Assembly: GCA_034231615.1 (NCBI GenBank)
Contig: CM067318.1
Location: forward strand, 35,125,382 to 35,189,381
Reading direction: 5' to 3'
Origin: Meghimatium bilineatum
Lineage: Eukaryota > Mollusca > Gastropoda > Stylommatophora > Philomycidae
DNA: 64,000 bases
The translations under genes and the position numbers were made by a program. This document shows positions 22,231-35,800 of this stretch, piece by piece. Numbering within the stretch: the stretch's first letter is position 1; each line of letters opens with the position of its first letter. A model generated the notes under the pieces. The model saw only the letters and a list, made by a program, of their open reading frames with translations, had not been told where the DNA came from and searched no databases.

Positions 22231-25200
22231 CTGGAATAAAATATTGTAATGTTAAACCAACACATACTAGGCAGCTCGTGAATTCATAAAGTATAAGAGG
22301 AAAGTTAATGAAAAGTTTTCTCAAGTAAAAAATGTAACAGATATATGAGTCATGACATTTACAATAATCAATCTGAAGAATTGTGTACTTTGTGAAATAA
22401 TTTGCCTCCCTGTTATTTTGCTCTCATACTCTTGAAATATTTGTGTATCTTACAGAATTATAAAAAAAAAATAATCCACATAAAGATTTATGATATACCT
22501 GTAAAGATATATTTACTGAAACAAGTGCATCAATTTCATTATCTTGGGAGTTTTTGTTTTTTTACAGATGATGGAAGAAATGACTGAGAGATCAAGGCAA
22601 GAGTTCAAAAAGCCAACTACATAAATGATTAAATTACACTAATTTTGAAACACAATCTACCCAGATGGAAACCAAAAGGCAAATCGTACACTCAATCTTC
22701 ATACCAATATTGTGTTGTCAATGTCAGAAATGGAGACTAACAAAAGAGTAAGAGAGAAACGTTACTGCGTATGAAATGAGATGTCTAAGAAAAAAAAAGG
22801 ATATATGAGGAATGAAGAGATTACATTAGAACAATAAGAGAACTGTTGGAACAATATCTGTGGTCAAATATATTGAAAAACAGAGACTGAAATGGTTTGG
22901 CCATTTAATGAGAATGAACCCTTATTAGCCAGCAGTAAAAGCATACAACATGAAAATGGAAACATCAACATGCAGAGGAGGACCAAGAAAACGGTTGATT
23001 GAAGTAGTTACCAACATTCTGAGATGTTATATCAAATGACCAAACATGTAATAGCCTAAAACCAATTGTCATAAAATCATGTCACGGCTTACAGCAAAAA
23101 CAGAGAAAAGACAATAGATAGATAGAATTATGCACATTTTACAAACTTCAGAAACTCAGAATTTCAGTGGTGCTTTATTTACTATGAAACAATTACCAAA
23201 TCAAGAGTATTTATGTCTTGGAAACAGCAATAATGTTTAGACTTCATACTTTAATATTTAGTGAAGTAAATGGAATGACAATTCATATGCATATATTACA
23301 ATGCTACGTTTAAATTTGAAAGATTGGGAGACTTCAGTAAAACTATGTATCATGTGGTGAATAAATATAATTTTGGAATGTTTTAATATGTTAGTTTTAC
23401 ATAGAGCAAATACAAGATAAAACAAATTGATGTTTTGACCAGTAGGTCTTTATCAAGATACACAGAAAAACAATTGGTCCTGTCCCTGAATGTGTGTCTA
23501 CCACATATTTTGTTTGTTTGCAGAATGTAAAAGTAATTATGTATTATGCACAAGTTCATTTGAAGTTTGTTATAGCGCGCACAATTGGTGTGCTGTCAAT
23601 GAAATTATGTCACTGGCAGACCATGTTGACAGATTTAAAAAATGGCTAATTGTAGCAGAGATTTAATAGCATGACTGCACATTGGAGGAGAAGGAATCAT
23701 AAAAGTTTAGGTGGATGTTTGTCAGGGGTTGGGTTAAACCTTATTCTAACCCTAGTAACCTCCCCCCAAAACTTTATTCATCATAAAAATATGTCTAATA
23801 AATGCAAGATATCAGTCCTAATATTTCCTAATAGAAATGAACTGGCAGAGTGGTGTCACAAACTACTGAAAAATTATGATTTGACAATTATTTAAAAACT
23901 ATGAGAGTTGGGAGGCATGCATTCAGGGAAAGGACCAAACAATTATATTGTTGAAGCCTACCATCGATTCATCTATAAACTCATAACCTGTTAGGATTAC
24001 TACACTGGACAATGGATTCATTAACTCACAGTGTCCTCCAGAAATTTTTATCTTCAGCCGTGTGTAAAAATCTTGTCCAGTCTTTGATATTGTCAGCCTA
24101 TGATTTATTTTTTGTTGACCCTCTGCTTCTTCTATTCTCAACTGGTCCATGCAGGATCATTTTTGACAGATAATCATGTCATCCTACATGTCCAAACTGT
24201 ACAAGTTTTCATCATTTTATTACTGAAAGTAGTGATTCTTGGGAAACAGCAAACAGCCCTTCAACTATATTATTTAAAATTCATATCATATACACATTTG
24301 TCTTATGCTCTCTATAGAAAATATACAGAATTAATCTATATAAATTGTATTCAAAGGAATGTAGATCTCCTTGTCTGCAGGGAGTGTCCAACTCTCACAA
24401 CCATACAGCATAATAGAAAGCAATAGTGAGTTATACACTTTGATCTTCACTCTAATACTGGTGTTACTTTTTCAACATTAAAATTATCCTTGACATAGCA
24501 GTCATATTCTTGAATCTGTTCTGTTGTTCGTCCATCACAAGTGATGATGACCATTTGTTACATCCACTTTTGAAAATTCAATTTTAGTTATGTCCTTGAT
24601 TATGAGTTCGTAGATGGCTAATGAGCCATATTCGAGCTGTAAATGTCCTTGGACAGTTTGGACATGGAATGACGACTGTAGATGGATCTTGGTCTATCCG
24701 TGACTTTCTAGCTGCTCTCCGCTGCATTTCTCTTCTTTTCACAAGATGATGCGCTATTTTTTATTTTAGAACGCCATGTAGATCTATTATGTGCAAGTTC
24801 TTCCCATGTATCGTGGTCTATTTCAAAGGCTTTCAGTGAGTCCTTTTACGAGTCCTTGCAGCGCTTCCTTTGGCCACCTTGAGATCGTATACCCTTCTCT
24901 AGCTCACCATAGAGAAGTATCTTTGGCAGACGATGGTCTGGCATACGCACCAAATGACCTGCCCAACGAATCTGTGTCTGCATCAGGATCGTGTCAATGC
25001 TTGGGATACCAGCTCTATCAAGGACAGGGGTATCTGGAATCTTGTCTTCTTGAATCTACCAAACAGCGACAGCTTCATATTGATAACAAATACAGGTAAG
25101 ACAGTAAGCACAAAAATAACAAAAACCAAAGTGTAGCTTTATAATAGTCAATAATTGAATAATGAGAGACTGCAGTAACACTGTGCACAATATGATCAAT

Positions 25201-28200
25201 AAGTCAATTAATATATATATATATATATATAATGTATTAAATAACAGTTTGAATAAGATCGAATGCAAGATAGAACAAATCAACATTTATTTATGTTAAA
25301 AAACATTTTTTAAGCTTACAGTTCCAATCCCATGGTATTTCCTAGTTTCATGTTTCTCAAATGATGGGGGCTCTATTTCTTGTAAGATCTATACAGGAAG
25401 AAATAAGTTTATTGTTATTATATTTTCAGTACAAACTGAGAGATAATTTATGATTAAATTGTATGGCGTATGACCTGTCATAAACAGGGAGGTTTGGAGA
25501 ACATAGTCACAACAGGCAAGATTGAAGGCAACAGAGACCAACAACATTATAAAATATTAGACAGTTTGACAACCTAGCACAGCAGGGAAACAACAATGAT
25601 CTTGATACATAATACTGGAGATAGAGGGCTGTGGAGAGCCATGATTACCTACGGCAGCTGGCATGGCACCTGATGATGATGACTGAATTATTTAATGATA
25701 AAATAACATTCTTAAATTATTATCTAGGGCCTATATAAAAAAAAGTACAATGTTGTTTATCCCAACATACAAATATAGAGCTTTAGAATGATATGGCATC
25801 AAATACAGAATGAAATAAACGATACTTTGCTGAGGAACACAAACAAATGAAGTTATATACAATAAGTGAAAAAGGACATGCAAACACAAGAAAATTACAA
25901 TGATATTCTACAGAGTCTTACAATACAAACATGTAAAATATTGATAAAAAATGCAGGTAATCCTACCCCAGCACTGCCATAGTCATACACTGGGTTTGTC
26001 AAACCACCATCTTCACCAGGACTGGCATCTCGACCAAATCTCTGGAAATTAATCTTGCCACTGAAAGCACAAAATATTAAAAGATTTCAGATTTTTAACG
26101 GTAGTAAATATTATCTACAATTATAATATTTCTTCGATGATAGCTTTTTAACTTTCAAATAAAAGGCGGCTATTCAGACAGCAATTGATAGTGTAATCCC
26201 TAAGGAAGCTGGAACTTAATTTTGAATTTTGTTCTGGCAGCTCCTACAATCATGCTGATATCAGATGTCACACCTAGAATTCCTTTGGACTTCATCAATA
26301 GGACAGGTGAAGGATCATGAAAACTGTGCAGCCAATGATTATCATACCACATGCTTCACCAATGTGTTACTAGGCTCAAAAAGGAGAGCAAAAAATTGTA
26401 ATATTATAACCTGTCATGCATGCCATAAGAGGTCAATAAGGAGGTTTGGAAATGAAGTTGGATGTCCCAAGGTCAAAGTGACTCAAAAGTCATGCTGATG
26501 TCAGATGTATCAGGCTGAAAGGCAAAGATTTTGCAGCTATGTTGTAAATCTTGACATAATGCATTCAATTCTCTAGACTACTTCAGGCTAACCAGTAGGA
26601 GTTTGTGAACAAACACAGAAGAAGGCACCCATATTTGCACTTTGAATAACTACACAAGAGCATAACATTGTTTATACTACAGACTAAATATTTTACAGAC
26701 TGTAACAACTACAGACTAAATCACCACTGAACTTTTAAGTTGACAAATTTATTTCTAGAACACTATTAAGGATTTTTTTCAGTCCTAAAAACATGGCATA
26801 TTGTTCTCATATAAAATAGATAGAAAAAAAATGGAATAATCTTGAAAAATGATGCTCGCCAGTGTGGCAACTAGGGGCCTGGACTTCCAGTTCAGAGTGC
26901 AAAGAATAGGGACATTGTTTTCTTTCCAGACATGTCATAGGAGTCAACTAAGGAAAGTTGGGTCAGATAGGCTGACCACCCGCCACTTGTGAAAAAGATC
27001 ATCATTGTCATTGTATGGCTTGCCTTAATTTCTTACATTTGTTTTCTGTCAAATGGTCCCCCATGGATAAGGAAGAGATGCAGGCTAGCAGCATACACTG
27101 TACCTTTGTCCTTTTGTAGCAGAGTCAAATGTGAAAAGGAATGCTAGATGTCGTCACCGCAGATGGGTCAACAGATCTGATGGAAGAGTGATGAACTACT
27201 TGGCCCTGACGTATATGCTACACGTGCAGGATGTGGTGATCCTAGGATACTGCCACATTATAATGTCTCTCTTCGGTGACCAAATCCCCCCATCCCTCCA
27301 ATACAAACATGACTTTCAGACAATACACCTTATATGAATTGTTCACACCCAATTTAGCCAGGTAGATTGAAGAACCACTGTTAACAATCATGAAACTTTG
27401 TCATTGTAACCTTCAGAGGTATGGGCACATGATGGCAAAAGATGTTCTTCAAGATAAGGTGGAGGATGGGAGAAGATGAGGTGGCCAGAAGAAAATATGG
27501 CTGAATAATATCAAGTAATGGACAAGGTGTGAAGTTGCCAAACTCATTTGGATGGTTTAGGATGGATATGAGTGGAGATCTTTCTGCATCAAATTTCTGA
27601 ATCCTACAATCATGATAGGTTATGGGTTTCAATATTATTGCTATTATTATATGACTTCAAATATAACTTTGATTACTCACCTAAGGACCTGTACTTTTGT
27701 CAGGAAGGTTATGGACTGTCAAGAGCTACCTGCTCCCAGATAAAGGGATTCGATGCTCTTACAGATTGTCAAGTTTATTTCCAAATACATTGTAAATATT
27801 TAATCCTGCTTACATATAATTGATATAACAAATTACATATTTTATGAATGGTAGGCTTCAGATCATACTTACAGTCTGTTGGTCTTTTTCAGGAAGATCA
27901 AGATGCCAATTACAATAGCTGCAAAAGCTAGCAAGCCCAATACTACACCCACTGGAGTCTTCCAGGAACCTTAAGAGAGAATTATACACTTTTAAATTGT
28001 TTATAGGTCTAATAAAAGTAGAAATCTGCTGGACAAAAGTACAATATCTGTAATACAAGTAATGTTACAAACAATGAAATATGATTAACAAACAATCTTG
28101 TGTTTTATTGCATGTTTATACTAAGAGAAACATTTGGAAATAAAAACAATGAGTACAAAATATATCAAACTGTGACTGGTTATAACTCCAATGTAGGGGT

Positions 28201-31200
28201 TCAAAGGATCCCACATTGATCTTGTGTGATTCTTGTAATGATCACATTAATGTGAATTAATGTGTGGACCCATAATAGCAGATAACCAAGAACCCAAAAA
28301 GTAACCTTCTTGTGGTGCACCATGGAAACAGAAATACAGTGGCTCGTGCTGTGTTCCTGGTCAAAACTTTTGGATCATGTCCTTGGATGTGGAGGCTGTA
28401 GATGGAATGAGAACTGCCTGCAAAGAGACAAGCAATATCTCAGACACCTGTGCGCCAACACATCCAGCATTGTGACCAGTACAGCCAAAATACAGAAACA
28501 TTGGAGGGACAGCCAATGTTGATGTCCTGATATGGTTCGATTTCTCTACGATATGGTGATTACACATATGAGAAGAGTACACATTAAATCTGGAAAAGGC
28601 AACATGCTCTAGAGGGCAACATTGTGGGTGTAAAAGGATAAAGTGGCAATGAAGTCACAATTGTCCAGCACAAGACCGGTCGGTGGAAGTGCAGTTCAAA
28701 CTAAAGAACACACAGAAGTTCACATGTCTCACCACAATTGACTCCATTCTTCTTTTTCTTCAGCGTTCATTCTCAAACTCCCACTGGATCTCCCTTGTAG
28801 CAGGACCATGATCCTACTAGATTTCCAGCAGGATGTAGTCCAGAGAATGGAAATACATTGTGTTGCCGTTTTATTTGCGCCAATGGCCCGACACATCCGT
28901 CTTCGGCAGGGACACTCCATTCAAAGTAGAAGTCATGACTCCGGTATTGTAAATGCCAATTTTAACATGTACTCCTTGGCATGAAAAAAAGCTTTGAATA
29001 CAGTTCTCCATTGCACAAGGGAAACTAAACAAATGTCGGGGAGCACATTGTTCTAGTCTCTGATTGGTTGGCGGATTGTGCTGTTCATGCTCAAGAATAC
29101 ACAGAAGCTCACGTCTTACCATAACTGACCCCATTCAAAGTAGAAGTCATGAATCAAGTATTGGAAATACCAACTTGAAAATGTATCCCTAAGTATGGAA
29201 AAAAACTTAGAATACAGCTCCCCATTGCACATAGGAAAACCATTGAGAAATGTCTGGGAGTACAAGGTTCAAATTTCTGACAGTTGCAGTGTTGAGACTC
29301 TGGACGCTGTAGGCTACGTAGATGGGGAGCAAGTCCCTGTCTATGAGGACATTGAAAAACTAGTCTAACTTGAGCCATTGCTCAACATAGCTCATACAGA
29401 GAGAAGCACACAGAGGGGAATGATGTTCTTCTTACACAAAATTCTTACATAGAGGTGCTTCCTGTGCTGTTTTACTAATGAAACATGGACCTTTTACAGA
29501 TATTGTAAGAGAAATCTCAATTACTTTCACACACTTTTGTCTCTGAAAGGTGATGAATATCACATGACAAGTTAAGATTCAGAATATTACTACCTAAGAT
29601 ATAAGCACATTCCAAGTGAACAAAAGAAGAAGTATAGTTTTGTATTTGACGGTGCAGTATCCCTAGCATTGATACTATTATGATGCAGTCATATTCATCG
29701 GGCAGGTCACATTTGCCAGATCATAGCCTACCAAAAGTAATCCTCTATAGTGAGATGCAGAATGGCACGCACTCTCACAATGGCTAAAAGAAGTGATACG
29801 AGAACTTGTTCAAGATCTCACTGAAAGCTTTTGGTATAAATTATAATACAAAAGAAGATGCTACATGAAAACAAACTATATAGTACTCCGCAATCAAAAA
29901 AGGTGCAGCATCTTATGAAAAAAGGAAAAATTCAGGAATTAAACATTAGAGAGTGGCTAGAAAGACAAGGGAATATAAAAAAACCATTTATAGTGATCAT
30001 CCCATGCCCAATCAGTCCAAGAACCATTGGGTCCAGCATATGGCTTATCACCCATTCAGAATGCCATAAACAAGGACATACATTATAACCAAATTTCAGA
30101 AAGTGGATATAACAAATGGTCGTCATCACTTATGATGGAGAAACAACAAAAACTGCAAATGCTAAATATCGTTAAAAATAATAGGATTGAAAAATTACCA
30201 TTATTTCCTGTTGATTTCTGTGCTATTGGTGAAGCACTGCTGCCATGTGGGTTTGTAAATACTGAAGCTACTGAAGAAGTGCTTTTAATGGTGGTGATGG
30301 AGGCAACAGTTGTAGTGGTAGTAGTGGTGGTTGTAGTTGGCTCAGTTTGATTTTGTGCATATAAACAGGTTGGTCCATGGTAGTTGTTGATACATCTGAA
30401 ATTTACATTTAACAGAATAAAGCAAAATAAAGTAAACGATTAAAATCAACAAACAAGCTTTCATATACCTTCTTCTCTTTCAACAAATATTTCAAGTTTT
30501 CATTCTCAAATCTCATAGAATTAAAATCTACACTAAAATCTCAACTGGTTACAGATAATAGATACAATTGCAGCAAAACTATGATCTGACAGGCAAAAAT
30601 GTTATGCACTATGTTATACAGAAAACAGAGTTAGGCCTAATGATAATATTGAGTGGAATAAAGTTCAACTTTGGAAATCCAATACTTGGATATATTTCCT
30701 AAATTTTCATGATATTCTGTTCATTTCTGAAATTGAACATGGCACACAAAAATGCCATAATACACCAGGCTGTTGATAGATAAATTCAAATTAATTAATT
30801 ATGATCAGTAAATGGACAGTCAAGGCATCTACTTTAGTAAGATTGGATATCAACATTTCAAGACCTGTAAAAGTGAGGGTGAGTAGAACAAAATGTATGT
30901 CCAAAAAAATGTATGTTCATTTAACATTCCTGTTTGTGGTGTAATTTATGTATTTTGTTGTTACAATTCTTATATTTTTATAATATATATGGATTCCACA
31001 TTCAATTATCTTTCTTTTGATACCTTATATGACCTATTATAGCTAATAATTTGTCTTCAGGAAGCTTGCACCTAAATCATGCTGCGGTCCAAAACTTTAG
31101 CCTAAAATTAATTATGTCCAAACCCCAGGAATAATTCCGTCCTCAGAGTTAATCTGATTTAAGATAAAGGGAGATAATTCTTACATTTTGTCCTTCATGA

Positions 31201-32753
31201 AAACTATTTGAAAAAAAATCTACTTAAAAATAAAAATTATGAGGTTTAATAGAGTTTTTCTAATGAGATTTATAGGACAGACTTACTGGCAGTGTCTGAG
31301 ATCATTCACTGTGGTACATGTTCCACCATTCTGACAGTAATTATTACAACCTGCAAATAAATGTGCACACATGAAGTTATAATATTATCAGTACACTCAT
31401 AAGTCTCATAAGCTGACAGAGGTTGGGGTGGCAGAATTACCTGAACCATTAACTCCATTATTTTTAATGATCATATGTTCTGCTATAACGAAATTGGGCA
31501 TCAGCAATTAAAACCATAAGAGGTACATTTTTCTTTTAATAATACTTGCCAGTATTTATTTTTGATTAGGAACCAGCAACATAACACTGGGGGCATTTCC
31601 ATAAATACACAGCCTTCCATCTAAGGGTATATAAACTCTTTGTTTCAGTCAGTTGGTTGTGCATTCTTCAGATATTTTCAGAGAGTACACATTTTCTCCC
31701 CTTTACCCCGGTAACTCCCATTTCTGTAGTTCTCTGAACACGCACATTGTATCTTTCAGCCTCCTCCTGGTCACTTTGTAGTTAACTTATAACTACCCTA
31801 ACTAACTCAGCTCTGTTCTTCAAAAGCTATCAGGAAAGTTGATCACCCAAAAGACAACTATCATTACCATGACAGAGCTGAGCAGGTTATTATCTTCCGC
31901 ATCAGGACAAGACACAATAGACTAAACAATCACTTAAAAAGACTAAGATTGGTTCCATCACTTCTGTACTGTGTCCATGTGGGCAGGTAGCAGACAACAG
32001 AATATATTTCTGCAAGATCGCATTATACTAAACCAGTTAAGGAAGGAACACTTGCTCACAGAGATGGATATCCACAGAAAGCTGTATGGGATCCCACACT
32101 GAGGAACTTTCAAATACAGCAGCACCATCAAAGATGGATGTGCCGGACCATTGGCAGAAATAAAAATGGCGACACTATGCATTTCCATTTTCTGAACTAC
32201 ATCATTCTGGAAATCTAGTTGGACCATTATCCCGCTACAAGAGAGATCCAGTAGGAGTTTGAGAATGAACGATGAAGAATAAGATATACAGCAGCATTCA
32301 ATAAGAAAACCAAAACTTGCTGTGCAGAAATGTCAAACTACAAATGAGAAGAAGAGCACTCAGCTCTGCACTCATCAGTTATATAAACTAGGATGGTTTT
32401 GGCCGCCCACATTTTGATGTGCTCATACACTTTTATACAACTTAAGTGGACTCACATTCATGGTCAAAGTGGAAAAGGCATGTTTGATCACAGTGAGACT
32501 TTAATCCAATAACTCCAATTCCCATCACGTATACAGAACATGATAGAAAAAGGGTGGAAATGATATAAAGGATTGATTTCAGTGTACTCTGGTTTCCCTA
32601 TTATGTACTCTACTTTCTCAAAGAAGCTATCTACTGAGGGCACTACTCATAGCACATAATTTCAAAAGCACTGGCAAACTACTGAACATATTTATATTGC
32701 TTAGAAAATCACTACAGTCAAAAAATGCTGGGTTGATAGCCACATCCTGAATA

Positions 32754-32803
<50 letters not shown>

Positions 32804-35800
32804 GCCTACACATTAAATATATATAATATATATACATACATATACATTATATATATAATATATATATACACACACACGCACATACATATTATACATGTAA
32901 CTTACTACAGGACTTCTCATCACTAAGATCAACACAATCCGATGTTCCATCACACTGACGGCTCTTGTCTATACATGCACCATTTGAGACACATGTAAAC
33001 TGAGTTGGAGAACAGGTCACTGACAGAACAGGCAGAACTTTATTGCTGGGTCTGAAAATATTGAATGTCCACTGTAAATTAGTTCAACTGCTTTATAAAG
33101 AAAAATATAGATATTGTGTTTGTTTTGTTTGCTACCTAGGAATTACAATGAATTGATCTATTGCATCCTTTAGTGCAATATGGGGATTTCTTCAGAGCTT
33201 TATTTTCAACCATATGACTAAAACTCTCAATGATGTGCAATTCTTTGAGAGGAAGCCTACTATTCAGAAGTGGAAAAAAACTTAATTGTAGGGCCTAAAG
33301 ATGTAGTGCAGTGTGGAGGGACGGGACTCCACAAAAGTAAATTCCATTTACTATTATTACTGTTTGTCTTGTATATTGTTGAAAAATACCTTAAGGTTGA
33401 AACTGTCTTTTATCAATCAATCAATAAACCTGTAACCCTTCAGGGTCGTAGGGGTACCACATTGGATGCCTCAGCACACAGAGTCCTCCAGCGAATTCTA
33501 TCCTCAGCGATACGGATGAGTGTGGAAATATCTTGTCCTGTCCATTCCTTGATATTGTCTGTCCATACCTTTATTTGCCCTTCTCTGCTTCTTCCACCCT
33601 TGACAGTTCCCTGCAGTATTGTTTTTTTACAATGAATCATGCCTGCATACATGTCCGAACCATGCTAGTTTTCGTCATTTCACTATTGAAAGCAATGGCT
33701 CCTGAACACCTGCACACATCTCTACTTTATTTCTAACGTACACATTCGTCTTAATTAAGACCAATGTCTTTTATACTGTTATTTGTATTTTTTCGTACCA
33801 ATACCCTATACTCTGATAAGCGTATCAAACGTGTGTTCTCTATAAGTACTATTGTTATACAGTTTTACAGCAGTATCACTTATTGATCTTCAGATTTTAG
33901 GAATATTAACCATAAAAGTAAGAGATTAAAAAAACATCACAGAGTCATACAATATATGGGCATGGCAAAAAATCATAAACAAGTGACTGAAAACAATGAA
34001 GGGATAAATATTAAGTGTCTGGGAACAACACAATGCACTAGAAATGTCAAGACTGGGGCAACACAGTGCAATAAGGATAAAACAAAAATATGTAAGGAAT
34101 GTTGTCAATATAAAAGTACATAACACACTAATAACATCCACAAAAATAAACAATGTTTCAACTAATAAAAGTCTTAATTAGGACAAAAACAATCAAAAAC
34201 AAATTATTTATTACAAAAAGAGACACATAGCATGATAGAGGAGCAAAAGTAGATAATAAATGAGAAAGGATGAGAAAAAGAAAAATAAGACAGAAGACAG
34301 GTACAACAAGATCAATCAGAAAAAAGAATAAAAAACCAAAAGAATGAGTATAATAAAATAGTATGGCTGAAAACAGACATCTCCAGTTCATCATTGGCAT
34401 ATCACAGCAAATTTTGGAAGATAAAGTTTAAAGGTAAGTTAATAATGAATGATTTTCCACAGAAATTATTATTGAATCCAATTCCACTGAGCTGTAGCGC
34501 ATATAAAAGTAATATAATAATAGGCCTACAAGTATAGCTATAGGCCTATATATATATATTATGTATAAAGCCATCAGTAGACATGATGTAGAATGCAATG
34601 GCCCAGCTATATTATATTCCCAGAGTCCTTCCTTCCTTAGAATGCTTTCAACAATGGTTAGACCAGTGGAAGAAGAATGTGCAGTCCCAAGGAGAGTATT
34701 ATGAAGGAGATTATAGTTTCAGACATCCTAGTAAGTAGTTGCATATTTTCCAGTCACAAGTATTAGGATAAGTGGGGGAAAAGATCCACAGCTGGTTTAT
34801 TTCTAAAATATGGGTCCCCTATACCGTACATGACTACATTGGATGCCAACATTTCAATTTTTGATAGAATGAAGTTTGAGATGTCAAGGACGAGTCAAAT
34901 TTTTACAATGATGAAAAATATTTTTTCACCATGTTTGATATATTTTTCCCCCCATCTTTTCACTTTCTGCCTGCTATCATTAATATTGTGTCATTTTAAA
35001 ATGTTAAACAAATAAATATGTTGTGTTTTCAAGTTCTTAAGCACATTAATGTGTCAGACTACTTTGGTTTTTCATAGAAACTTATGATAGTTGCTAACAA
35101 TGTGATTTGGGGTAAAGGTCAGCATGTTAGCCAGGCAATGGTCAGCATTCAAAATGTATGAGGAAAATGCATGTCATGAGGAAATTGCAGATGCCAATCC
35201 GAAGCTGGCAGAGACCGATATAAATGATTATAATGATCATTCAACTTTACAAAGACACAATTAGCTTTGAAATTAGAATATACCAACTATTTTTTATTCT
35301 GATTTGTTTTCAGATTAAAGTTACAAAACTATACATATCTATTCTTAGCAGACATATACACACTGCCAGTTTGCTAGACATGCCACAGTGGCAATCTCCC
35401 TTGATTTATTATCTTTGTGACATAAAATGGGACAAATATACAAATTTACCTAAGTTCATAAACTCTCATTCTATTGTCTACACATAAGGAGAACTTGTCA
35501 ATACTCTCACTAATGTAAGATGGATATATATATATATATATATAAAAGCTATTCACTGATGACAGTTTTTTTGTGCTATAGAAAGGTCTAGGTTTTAGAA
35601 TATACTACACCCGTGTGTTGCCAGGGCCCGAAAGGGGAGCAAAGAATAGCAACACTGTTTACTTTCCACGCATGTCGTAAAAGGCGGCTAAGGAGGTTGT
35701 GGGATGGAGTTGGCTGTACCATCCCATATAGGATCAGTGACCTAAAGTCGGATGTGTCAGGCCGAAAGGCGCAGATATCGCAGTAATGCTGTAAACTTTG

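Noticed and set aside
28300-28520. Possible thrombospondin-type (TSP1) remnant on the minus strand
   Set aside because: Only a vague W-S-Q-C-x-x-C resemblance, with stops and no splice borders.
30027-30350. 107-codon plus-strand frame ending in a Val-rich run
   Set aside because: It is the antisense of the Thr-rich stalk exon.
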